From: Halomonadaceae bacterium T82-2
GTDB lineage: Bacteria > Pseudomonadota > Gammaproteobacteria > Pseudomonadales > Halomonadaceae
Length of the DNA stretch: 42,013 nt
NCBI GenBank assembly: GCA_001577635.1
Contig: LSBP01000029.1
Location: forward strand, 1 to 42,013
Direction of reading: 5' to 3'
Shown piece by piece: positions 35,130-42,013 of the stretch (position 1 is its first letter; the number at the start of each line of letters is the position of its first letter). The position numbers and the translations under genes are program-made. The notes beneath the pieces are model-generated. The model was not told the origin of the DNA. It worked only from the letters and a program-made list of their open reading frames with translations, and did no database searches.

Positions 35130-36820
35130 GCGAGGCGGGGACCGGCCCCGGGCGGGACTGGCGCCCGGCCCGTGGCGTGCTGGGCGTCGGCGTGCTCGCC
35201 TGGACGCTGGTGGTCGGCCTGGGGCTGGGCAGTCTCGCCGCGCTGCTGGTCAATGCGCCGGAGGTGGCGTTCGACACGCTGTGGCGCGACCCCTACCTGA
35301 GCGGGGTGCTGCGTTTCTCGCTGCTCCAGGCCGGGCTGTCGACGCTGCTCAGCGTGGTGCCGGCGATTCCGGTCGCCGTGGCGCTGGCACGGCGGCCGCG
35401 CTTTCCCGGGAGACGCCTGCTGCTGCGGGCCATGGAACTGTCGCTGGTGATCCCCACGCTGATTGCGCTGTTCGGGCTGGTCGCGGTGCACGGCCGGCAG
35501 GGATGGCTGTCGACGCTGTGGCGTGAGCTCAGTGGTGAACCGCTCGGCTATCTCTACGGGCTGTCGGGCATCGTGCTGGCGCATGTCTTCTACAACCTGC
35601 CGCTGGCGGCGCGCCTGCTGCTGCAGGGGCTCGAACGCCAGCCCGAGGCCCAGTGGCGGCTGGTTGCCCAGTTCGGCCTGACGCGGCGCGCCATCTGGCG
35701 CTGTCTGGAATGGCCCGTGATACGGCGCCTGCTGCCGCGCCTGATGGCGCTGGTCTTCACGCTGTGCTTTTCGAGTTTCGCCATCGTCATGACGCTGGGC
35801 GGCGGCCCCGGCGCGACCACCCTCGAGGTCGCCCTCTACCAGGCGCTGACCTACGAAGGGGATCTGGCGCGCGCGGCGCTGCTGGCGCTGACCCAGCTGG
35901 CGGTCTGCCTGGCCCTGTGGGCCCTGGCGCTGCGCCAGGGTGGCGGGATGCCGCTGCTGGCCACCGGCGACGCGGCGCGGCCGGCCGGTCGCTGGCGGCG
36001 TCGTGATGCCCGGGGTCTGTCGCGGCTCGTGGATGGCGTCTGGCTGACGATGCTGGCGGCCCTGCTGTTGCCGCCGCTGTCGGCGGTGGTGATCGCCGGT
36101 GCCCGCGGGCTGCCGGCACTGCCCGGGCAGTCGGCATTGTGGCCAGCCACCCTGTTGAGTCTGGCAATGGCGCTGGCGGCGGCACTCGGAGCGCTGATGC
36201 TGGCGCTGGCGCTGGTGGCTGCCGCCCGGCGCTGGCGGGATCGAAGGCGTGCGCTGCCGGCCGGCCTGCTCGAGGGCGGTGGACAGCTGATTCTGATACT
36301 GCCGGCGATGGTGCTGGGCACCGGGTTGTTTCTGCTGCTGCGTCCGGGGCTGGGCGGCGACTGGCAGAGCTATGCGCTGGTGGCACTGGTCAATGCCTTC
36401 ATGGCCCTGCCGTTCGTCATGCAGGTGCTGCAGGGCGGGGTGGCGCTGCCGGTCGGTAACGCCCGGCGGCTGGCCGATCAGCTGGGCGTGCGCGGCTGGG
36501 CCTACTGGCGCTGGCTGGTCTGGCCGCGGCTGAAGCAGCCGATGGGGCTGGCGCTGGCCTATGCGATGACCCTGTCGCTGGGGGATTTCAGCGTCATCGC
36601 GCTGTTCGGCAGCCCCAGCCGTCCGACACTGCCGATGCTGCTCTACCAGCAGCTCGGCGGTTACCGCTGGCAGGGGGCAGCGGCCACGGCGCTGGTGCTG
36701 TTGCTGGTCGTGGTGGTGGTCTTCGCGCTGCTGGACCGCCTCTCGCGGCGTCGGCCCCGCTACCCGCAATCCCGCTATTCATCCCGTGCCGCCGAGGCTG
36801 CCGATGCTGGAATGTCGTGA
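35126..36820 (+). CDS. thiP: Thiamine ABC transporter permease
   Basis: This inner-membrane permease of 564 residues has two fused permease halves with about twelve helices. Each half has an ATPase-contact loop: near residues 170-200 (LEWPVIRRLLPRL) and near 445-475 (LVWPRLKQPMGLAL). The first half includes VFYNLPLAARLLLQGLERQP, a family hallmark. The length is a little above E. coli ThiP, with a longer arginine-rich linker and tail. It overlaps thiB by four bases and thiQ by 17. Confidence 0.94.
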   Translation: MSEAGTGPGRDWRPARGVLGVGVLAWTLVVGLGLGSLAALLVNAPEVAFDTLWRDPYLSGVLRFSLLQAGLSTLLSVVPAIPVAVALARRPRFPGRRLLLRAMELSLVIPTLIALFGLVAVHGRQGWLSTLWRELSGEPLGYLYGLSGIVLAHVFYNLPLAARLLLQGLERQPEAQWRLVAQFGLTRRAIWRCLEWPVIRRLLPRLMALVFTLCFSSFAIVMTLGGGPGATTLEVALYQALTYEGDLARAALLALTQLAVCLALWALALRQGGGMPLLATGDAARPAGRWRRRDARGLSRLVDGVWLTMLAALLLPPLSAVVIAGARGLPALPGQSALWPATLLSLAMALAAALGALMLALALVAAARRWRDRRRALPAGLLEGGGQLILILPAMVLGTGLFLLLRPGLGGDWQSYALVALVNAFMALPFVMQVLQGGVALPVGNARRLADQLGVRGWAYWRWLVWPRLKQPMGLALAYAMTLSLGDFSVIALFGSPSRPTLPMLLYQQLGGYRWQGAAATALVLLLVVVVVFALLDRLSRRRPRYPQSRYSSRAAEAADAGMS

Positions 36821-37463
36821 CCTGCAGTTTCACTACGAGCGTGCCGACCCCGGCGAAACGCCGGATTTCGACTTCACGCTGGCACTCTCGCCCGGCGAGT
36901 GTTTGGCCGTTCAGGGGCCCTCCGGGTGCGGCAAGAGCACTCTGTTGAGCCTGATCGCGGGCTTTCTCGAGCCGGCATCGGGCTGGCTGGGCTGGTCGGG
37001 GCACGCGTGGCGCGACCTGCCGCCATGGGAGCGCCCCCTGACCACGGTCTTCCAGGAGGACAACCTGTTTGCCCATCTGCCGGTATGGATCAACGTCGGC
37101 CTGGGCCTGGCGCCGGATCTGCGCCTGGATGCCGCCGCCCACCGGCGCATTCGCGACGGGCTGGCGCGGGTCGGGCTCGAGGGATTGCAGGACCGTCTGC
37201 CGGAGGCGTTGTCCGGCGGGCAGCGCCAGCGCGTGGCGTTGCTGCGGGCCCTGCTGCGCGAACGCCCCTTGCTGCTGCTCGACGAGCCGTTCAGCGGACT
37301 GGATGCCGACAACCGGCACCAACTCTGGGAGCTGGTGCGCGAGCAGCGCCGGCGAGGGGTCGCCGTGCTGCTGGTCAGCCACGACAGCGAGGACATCCGC
37401 GCCCTGGCGGATCGCTGCTGTCGGCTGCAGGGCGGGCGACTGGTCGATTCCGCGGCGATCTGA
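36804..37463 (+). CDS. thiQ: Thiamine ABC transporter ATP-binding protein
   Basis: This cytoplasmic ATPase of 219 residues powers thiamine import. Walker A is GPSGCGKST, the Q-loop is in TVFQEDNLFAHLPV, the signature is LSGGQRQRVAL, Walker B is LLLLDEPFSGLD, and the H-loop histidine is in LLVSHDSEDI. The ATG at 36804 is chosen because GAGG precedes it; a GTG at 36786 is also in frame. The gene begins inside the end of thiP. Confidence 0.94.
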   Translation: MLECRDLQFHYERADPGETPDFDFTLALSPGECLAVQGPSGCGKSTLLSLIAGFLEPASGWLGWSGHAWRDLPPWERPLTTVFQEDNLFAHLPVWINVGLGLAPDLRLDAAAHRRIRDGLARVGLEGLQDRLPEALSGGQRQRVALLRALLRERPLLLLDEPFSGLDADNRHQLWELVREQRRRGVAVLLVSHDSEDIRALADRCCRLQGGRLVDSAAI

Positions 37464-37556
37464 CAGAATCGGGAGCTCGCTGGACAGACACCACAGACCG
37501 TCAGCGCCGATGCGATGGCGTCGGCCAAGACGGCTCGCCCTTTTCGAGGAAACCCC

Positions 37557-39401
37557 ATGCCCGAGTATCGCTCACGCACCACCACCGCCGGTCGCAACAT
37601 GGCCGGTGCCCGCGCCCTGTGGCGCGCCACCGGGATGAAGGACGACGACTTCCACAAGCCGATCATCGCGGTGGCCAACTCGTTCACCCAGTTCGTGCCC
37701 GGTCATGTGCATCTCAAGGACATGGGGCAGCTGGTGGCCCGCGAGATCGAGAAGGCCGGCGGAGTGGCCAAGGAATTCAACACCATCGCGGTGGACGACG
37801 GCATCGCCATGGGCCACGACGGCATGCTCTACTCGCTGCCGAGCCGCGACATCATCGCCGACAGCGTCGAGTACATGGTCAATGCCCACTGCGCCGACGC
37901 GCTGGTGTGCATCTCCAACTGCGACAAGATCACCCCGGGAATGCTGATGGCTGCCATGCGCCTCAACATTCCGGTGATCTTCGTCTCCGGCGGCCCCATG
38001 GAAGCCGGCAAGACCAAGCTGCTCGACCACGGTCTCGATCTGGTCGATGCCATGGTCATGGCCGCCGACGACAAGGTCGACGACGAGACCCTCAACGAAG
38101 TGGAACGCAGCGCCTGCCCGACCTGCGGCAGCTGCTCGGGCATGTTCACCGCCAACTCCATGAATTGCCTGACCGAGGCGCTGGGTCTGGCGCTGCCGGG
38201 CAACGGCACCACCCTGGCCACCCACGCCGACCGTCGGCGGTTGTTCGAGACCGCCGGCCATCGCATCGTCGAGCTGGCCAGGCGCTACTACGAAGGCGAC
38301 GAGGCGCACCTGCTGCCGCGGGCCATCGGCTCCAAGGCGGCGTTCAAGAACGCCATGACCCTGGATATCGCCATGGGCGGCTCCACCAATACCATCCTGC
38401 ATCTGCTGGCGGCGGCCCAGGAGGCGGAGATCGATTTCGACATGGACGATATCGACCGCCTGTCGCGGGAAGTGCCGCAGCTGTGCAAGCTGGCGCCCAA
38501 CACCCAGAAGTACCATATCGAGGACTGCCATCGTGCCGGCGGCATCATGGGGATTCTCGGCGAGCTGGACCGCGCCGGGGTGCTGAATACGTCGGTACCC
38601 ACCGTGTACGGCGATTCGCTGGCGGCGGCCCTCGACGAGTGGGACATCATGCGCAATCCGAGCCCGGAAGTGGTCGAGTTCTACAGAGCCGGGCCGGGCG
38701 GCGTGCCTACCCAGGAGGCCTTCTCGCAGTCGGCGCGCTGGCCGAGCCTGGACGGCGACCGTGTGAGCGGCTGTATCCGCGACCTGGAGCACGCCTTCTC
38801 GACCGAGGGCGGTCTGGCCGTGCTCAAGGGCAACATCGCCCAGGATGGCTGCGTGGTGAAGACCGCCGGCGTCGATGACTCGATTCTGGTCTTCGAGGGG
38901 CCGGCGCACGTGGTCGAGTCCCAGGATCAGGCGGTGGAGCACATCCTCGGCGGCCAGGTGAAGGAAGGCGAGGTGGTGGTGATCCGCTACGAGGGCCCGA
39001 AGGGCGGCCCCGGCATGCAGGAGATGCTCTATCCGACCTCGTATCTCAAGTCGAAAGGGCTGGGCAAGGCCTGTGCGCTGCTTACCGACGGCCGTTTCTC
39101 CGGCGGCACCTCGGGACTGTCGATCGGTCATGTATCACCGGAAGCGGCTGCCGGCGGCGCCATCGGCCTGGTGGAGAGCGGCGACATCATCCGTATCGAC
39201 ATTCCCAACCGTTCGATCGACGTCAAGCTCTCCGACGAGGAACTCGAGCAGCGTCGCCTGGCTCAGCAGGCGCGTGGCAGCGAGGCCTGGAAACCGAGCA
39301 TCCAGCGCCTGCGCAAGGTCTCCGCGGCGCTCAAGGCCTATGCACTGCTGGCCACTTCCGCCGACAAGGGCGCGGTACGGGACCTGAGCAAGCTCGATTG
39401 A
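37557..39401 (+). CDS. ilvD: Dihydroxy-acid dehydratase
   Basis: This cytoplasmic iron-sulfur enzyme of 614 residues performs the third common step of valine and isoleucine synthesis. The cluster cysteines are Cys122 in [10 protein letters not shown] and Cys193 in [11 protein letters not shown]. As in E. coli IlvD there is no cysteine near residue 50, which fits the oxygen-sensitive [4Fe-4S] class rather than the [2Fe-2S] plant type. [16 protein letters not shown] and [11 protein letters not shown]-like [15 protein letters not shown] are conserved. GAGGAAA lies just before the ATG; an earlier in-frame ATG at 37515 is less likely. It is transcribed alone. Confidence 0.97.
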   Translation: MPEYRSRTTTAGRNMAGARALWRATGMKDDDFHKPIIAVANSFTQFVPGHVHLKDMGQLVAREIEKAGGVAKEFNTIAVDDGIAMGHDGMLYSLPSRDIIADSVEYMVNAHCADALVCISNCDKITPGMLMAAMRLNIPVIFVSGGPMEAGKTKLLDHGLDLVDAMVMAADDKVDDETLNEVERSACPTCGSCSGMFTANSMNCLTEALGLALPGNGTTLATHADRRRLFETAGHRIVELARRYYEGDEAHLLPRAIGSKAAFKNAMTLDIAMGGSTNTILHLLAAAQEAEIDFDMDDIDRLSREVPQLCKLAPNTQKYHIEDCHRAGGIMGILGELDRAGVLNTSVPTVYGDSLAAALDEWDIMRNPSPEVVEFYRAGPGGVPTQEAFSQSARWPSLDGDRVSGCIRDLEHAFSTEGGLAVLKGNIAQDGCVVKTAGVDDSILVFEGPAHVVESQDQAVEHILGGQVKEGEVVVIRYEGPKGGPGMQEMLYPTSYLKSKGLGKACALLTDGRFSGGTSGLSIGHVSPEAAAGGAIGLVESGDIIRIDIPNRSIDVKLSDEELEQRRLAQQARGSEAWKPSIQRLRKVSAALKAYALLATSADKGAVRDLSKLD

Positions 39402-39434
39402 GCGTGTCGCGCGGCTGACGCGCCAACTCAGGAC

Positions 39435-39459
39435 GAGGCCCGCGGGTGGCGCGGGCCTC
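39435..39459. terminator. Hairpin between convergent ilvD and the 38-codon gene
   Basis: GAGGCCCGCG (39435-39444) pairs perfectly with CGCGGGCCTC (39450-39459) around a 5-base loop. There is no T-run on either side. It lies 33 bases after ilvD and 37 bases after the small minus-strand gene, so it probably ends both. Confidence 0.55.
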
Positions 39460-39496
39460 GATGATCGCGGGCAGGCGACGGGCCTGCCGCGGTGCG

Positions 39497-39613
39497 TCAG
39501 GCAGCTTCCGGCACCTCTGCCTCGGCCTCGGCCGCTTCACGCAGAAGCTCCAGTTCGCACTCGATGACATACCAAACTTCCAGCCATTCCAGGCTGTCCT
39601 CGGAATAACACAT
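39497..39613 (-). CDS. Hypothetical 38-residue acidic protein
   Basis: I do not recognise this protein. It starts MCYSEDSLEWLEVWYVIECE and ends in an alanine- and glutamate-rich helix (REAAEAEAEVPEAA). It has no signal peptide. The frame is open to 39766, but the ATG at 39613 is chosen because an outstanding ribosome site, AAGGAGGA, lies 7 bases upstream. That site and the hairpin behind the stop argue that it is a real gene. It stands alone between ilvD and an oxidoreductase gene. Confidence 0.6.
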   Translation of the reverse strand: MCYSEDSLEWLEVWYVIECELELLREAAEAEAEVPEAA

Positions 39614-39775
39614 CGTCGTTTCCTCCTTCCTCGCGGAATGCTGAACTTCACGCCACAGTATGGTTGATACGACGAAGGTCGAGGTAAGGGTGTCGACCAT
39701 GTTCTTGACAATTATCACGGCAAGATCTTCGCCCGTCCATGTGGGCATGGGGATTGCTGTCAGCAAGGAGACGCC

Positions 39776-40837
39776 ATGAAGGAATCATTCAACGTCGGGG
39801 TCGTCGGTTACGGTTTTGCCAGCCAGACCTTCCACGTGCCGCTCATCCAGGCCACCCCGGGGCTCGAGCTGGTGGCGGTCTCATCGAGCGATGCCGCCAA
39901 GGTTCATCGCGACCTGTCCGCGGTGGAGGTGGCTGCCTCGCCGCAGGCGCTTTTCGCGCGGCACGAGGTCGATCTGGTGGTCATTCCGACGCCCAACGAG
40001 AGCCACTTTCCGCTGGCCAAGGCGGCGCTCGCCGCCGGCAAGCACGTAGTGGTCGACAAGCCGTTCACGGTGACCCTGAGCGAGGCCCGGCAGCTGCGCA
40101 CGCTGGCCGAGCAGGCCGGGCGCCTGCTGTCGGTGTTTCACAATCGCCGCTGGGACAGTGACTTCCTGACCGTGCGCGAGCTGCTTGCCGAGGAGACGCT
40201 GGGCCGGGTCGTGCACTTCGAATCACGCTTTGACCGTTTCCGCCCCGAAGTCCGCCAGCGCTGGCGGGAGCAGGCCAGACCCGGGGGCGGGATCTGGTTC
40301 GACCTGGGGCCGCACCTGCTGGATCAGGTGCATCAGCTGTTCGGCATGCCGCGCGCGATTCTCGTGGATCTGGCACGGCGCCGTGACGGCGCCCAGATCG
40401 ATGACGACTTCCTGGCTCTGCTCGACTACGAGGGCAAGCGTGTGAGCCTGCATGCCTCGGCGCTGGTCGCCGCCGAATCGCCGCGTTTCGTCATCCACGG
40501 TACGCAGGGTAGTTACGTCAAGTACGGGCTGGATCCGCAGGAGGGCCGGCTCAAGCAGGGCGAGACACCGGCACCCCGGTGGGGCGAGGACACGCGGAAC
40601 GGACGACTGACGCTGGCCGCGGAGGATGGCCGGCTGGGGGAGCGCGAGCATCCGACGCTGCCCGGCGATTACCTGGCCTACTATCAGGGCGTGCGCGATG
40701 CCCTGCTGGGCGAGGGCGACAACCCGGTGCCGGTGGACGAGGCACTGGCGGTAATGCAGTTGCTCGAGACGGGGCTCGACAGCGCGCGTCAGCAGCGTTG
40801 GGTGCGCCTCAAGGAAAAGAACGCCCCGAGGCACTGA
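39776..40837 (+). CDS. Gfo/Idh/MocA-family oxidoreductase (YdgJ-like)
   Basis: This NAD(P)-dependent cytoplasmic dehydrogenase has 353 residues. The Rossmann domain (~6-125) shows VGVVGYGFASQTFHVPLI and the EKP-type motif as VVDKPFTVT. The C-terminal sheet domain (~130-345) has GGGIWFDLGPHLLDQVHQLFG with the conserved catalytic-region aspartate and histidine. The closest group appears to be YdgJ-like enzymes acting on sugars or inositols. No sugar genes are next to it, so the substrate is open. AAGGAG lies 5 bases before the ATG, and a good terminator follows. Confidence 0.9.
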   Translation: MKESFNVGVVGYGFASQTFHVPLIQATPGLELVAVSSSDAAKVHRDLSAVEVAASPQALFARHEVDLVVIPTPNESHFPLAKAALAAGKHVVVDKPFTVTLSEARQLRTLAEQAGRLLSVFHNRRWDSDFLTVRELLAEETLGRVVHFESRFDRFRPEVRQRWREQARPGGGIWFDLGPHLLDQVHQLFGMPRAILVDLARRRDGAQIDDDFLALLDYEGKRVSLHASALVAAESPRFVIHGTQGSYVKYGLDPQEGRLKQGETPAPRWGEDTRNGRLTLAAEDGRLGEREHPTLPGDYLAYYQGVRDALLGEGDNPVPVDEALAVMQLLETGLDSARQQRWVRLKEKNAPRH

Positions 40838-40865
40838 TGCCCGTCATGCGCATGCTTCCCCTTCG

Positions 40866-40889
40866 ACCCCGGCTCCGGCCGGGGTTTTT
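40866..40889 (+). terminator. Intrinsic terminator of the oxidoreductase gene
   Basis: ACCCCGGC (40866-40873) pairs with GCCGGGGT (40878-40885) around TCCG, and a run of five T ends at 40889. It lies 28 bases after the stop. Confidence 0.9.
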
Positions 40890-40923
40890 CATGCTGGGAG
40901 GGAGCGGTTTTGATTGCCGGGTT

Positions 40924-40974
40924 AACATTAGCCTGCAATAGATATTGCGAGATAATTGTTAGCGTGTTAATGTT
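40924..40974 (+). promoter_or_regulatory. AT-rich nested palindromes before the small secreted protein gene
   Basis: This stretch is far richer in A and T than the rest of the window. GCAATA-GA-TATTGC (40935-40948) is a perfect palindrome. It lies within an outer inverted repeat, AACATTA (40924-40930) and TAATGTT (40968-40974). TTGCGA (40945-40950) and TAATGT (40968-40973), 17 bases apart, could be weak -35 and -10 boxes. It is probably the promoter and operator of the gene at 41104. Confidence 0.5.
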
Positions 40975-41103
40975 GTTCCCGTCGACGCGGCGCCACAAGC
41001 GCCAAGTCCCGTGACACATGGAAACCCGCTGCTCGGCCCATGCCGCTTGAATGTCGGGTCACTCCGTGGTCAATAGCCACGTCTTCCATGAGGAGGTTCG
41101 AAC

Positions 41104-41433
41104 ATGAAACGCATCAATCCGATTTCCCTCGCGTCTGTCCTGCTGGTTTCCACTCTGGCGGCTTCCGGTGCCGTGATGGCCGGCGAAACAAGCACGATCG
41201 CCCCGGACAGCGGCCTGGATGTCGGCCATCAGGTGCCGCCGCAGCACCCCGTGCAGGCGACCCACAATTCCGGCATCAACCTTGGTGATGGCAGCGAGGT
41301 CGTTACCGACGTCAGCGATCTCGCCCCCGGCGCCGGCATCGAGGCCGTTCAGGCGCGCATTGGACAAGGCCATCATGCCGTGATGCGCACTGCCTACCAG
41401 GTCAAGCCGCTGGTGAGCGACGGTGGTGTATAA
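41104..41433 (+). CDS. Small secreted protein with APDxGhD repeats (paralogue 1)
   Basis: This protein of 109 residues has a clear Sec signal peptide (~1-26, ending VMA before GETST). I recognise no known domain. The mature part carries three related nine-residue units: IAPDSGLDV (32-40), THNSGINLG (53-61) and LAPGAGIEA (73-81). It shares the APDxGhDxG and VPPQxP segments with the minus-strand gene that faces it at 41567, so the two are paralogues. GAGGAGG lies 6 bases before the ATG. The periplasm or outside of the cell is the likely site. No function is claimed. Confidence 0.75.
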   Translation: MKRINPISLASVLLVSTLAASGAVMAGETSTIAPDSGLDVGHQVPPQHPVQATHNSGINLGDGSEVVTDVSDLAPGAGIEAVQARIGQGHHAVMRTAYQVKPLVSDGGV

Positions 41434-41486
41434 CCGCCCACTTCCGGGTCCTTTCTCCCAGGCCCGGTTCGGTAGTGCCGAGCTAC

Positions 41487-41518
41487 AAAAAAACCCCGCT
41501 GATGAGCGGGGTTTTTTT
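41487..41518. terminator. Two-way intrinsic terminator between the secreted-protein paralogues
   Basis: CCCCGCT (41494-41500) pairs with AGCGGGG (41505-41511) around GATG. Seven A precede the stem and seven T follow it, so it acts as a terminator in both directions. Confidence 0.92.
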
Positions 41519-41566
41519 ATGGGTGTCGTTCAACCAGAACACGAAACGATTTTCACGTAGCAGTGA

Positions 41567-41914
41567 TCAGGGGGAATCATCGCCGATGCGATCATCCTTG
41601 GCATCGACCCCCTTGTCCTTGACCACACTGTTGTCGCTGTAGCTGGTCTGCTTGTCGACGTCCGAGGCGCCGGTATCCGACGGGCGATCCTCGTAGGTAT
41701 CGACACCCTCATCCTTGGCGAGCTCGTTGGTGCCGGCGGCGCCGTCCTGGTCGGGGGTACCATTGAGTTTTGCCGCTTCCGTCTGCTCCTCGGGCTTCTG
41801 CGGAGGTACATTGTGGCCCTCGACACCAGCATCGACGCCCTTGTCGGGTGCCACGGTGGTATCCGCCACGGCAGTGCCGGACAGTACCAGCATTGAAGCC
41901 AGCAGGGCCGAGGT
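41567..41914 (-). pseudogene. Small secreted protein with DKGVD repeats (paralogue 2), 5' end cut off by an IS
   Basis: The frame reads TSALLASMLVLSGTAVA before DTTVAP, which is the hydrophobic core and cleavage site of a Sec signal peptide, but the expected start codon and basic N-terminus are missing because an IS3-type element begins at 41916. An internal ATG at 41893 would give 108 residues with half a signal peptide. The mature part is acidic and holds three copies of a unit: VAPDKGVDA, LAKDEGVDT and VVKDKGVDA (residues 14, 58 and 90 onward, counted from the internal Met). VAPDKGVDAG and NVPPQKP match paralogue 1. The product is probably no longer exported, so the gene is likely dead. 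Confidence 0.7.
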
Positions 41915-41915
41915 C

Positions 41916-42013
41916 TGAAGTGGACCCCGAAATTCGGACCAGGCGCTAAGCTCTGATCATTCCGACAGGAGAACCTGATCATGAGCAGGAAACGCAGGCA
42001 ATACAGCGCCGAC
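41916..42013 (+). mobile_element. IS3-family insertion sequence, left end only
   Basis: TGAAGTGGACCCCGAAATTC at 41916 is a typical IS3-family terminal inverted repeat starting with TG. It is followed 65 bases later by the start of a transposase first frame. The element runs off the window, so its length, right repeat and target duplication cannot be seen. It interrupts the signal peptide of the secreted-protein paralogue. Confidence 0.8.
41981..42013 (+). CDS. IS3-family transposase OrfA, first 11 codons
   Basis: Only MSRKRRQYSAD is inside the window. This basic opening is typical of the OrfA helix-turn-helix protein of IS3-family elements. AGGAGA lies 8 bases before the ATG. Confidence 0.75.
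   Translation, partial: MSRKRRQYSAD

Overview
The window is about 42 kb of GC-rich, gene-dense DNA from a gammaproteobacterium, most likely a halophile of the Halomonadaceae (Halomonas type). This placement rests on protein likeness and gene order, because the window holds no rRNA. It contains compatible-solute uptake genes (a BCCT carrier and an orphan glycine-betaine binding protein), a TAXI-type TRAP transporter with its own universal stress protein, the fused fructose PTS protein FruB next to Cra, and the block nrdR-ribD-ribB(X)-ribH-nusB-thiL-pgpA.

Layout. 1-6.3 kb: a frameshifted BCCT transporter (minus), then a TAXI-TRAP operon (binding protein, fused permease, UspA). 6.3-10 kb: a MOSC protein, a small secreted protein with a molybdopterin-enzyme fold but no cysteine, and a hybrid histidine kinase. 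10-12.6 kb (minus): a PhoD-like phosphatase and a phosphoribosyltransferase. 12.7-19.6 kb: cra diverging from fruBKA, with two near-consensus Cra operators between them. 19.7-22.6 kb: an old-yellow-enzyme reductase, an ABM-domain membrane protein with a structured leader, a 74-residue protein and a cupin. 22.6-23.25 kb: no protein gene, but a minus-strand candidate regulatory RNA carrying Hfq/Crc-type A-rich motifs and ending in an intrinsic terminator. 23.3-25.8 kb: an aldehyde dehydrogenase converging on an orphan betaine-binding protein. 26-31.5 kb: nrdR, riboflavin genes, nusB, thiL and pgpA, closely packed. 31.5-37.5 kb: lon behind a sigma-32-like promoter, then thiBPQ. 37.5-40.8 kb: ilvD, a 38-codon gene and a Gfo/Idh/MocA oxidoreductase. 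40.9-42 kb: two convergent small secreted proteins sharing a repeated motif, one broken by an IS3-type insertion sequence that runs off the right edge.

How the genes work together. FruA, FruB and FruK bring in fructose as fructose 1-phosphate and phosphorylate it to fructose 1,6-bisphosphate, and Cra probably represses them. RibD, RibB(X) and RibH make lumazine, but riboflavin synthase is not in the cluster. ThiBPQ imports thiamine (phosphates) and ThiL makes thiamine diphosphate. The points most worth following are the CrcZ-like RNA, the repeat-bearing secreted protein pair cut by the IS, and the secreted molybdopterin-fold protein beside a hybrid kinase.
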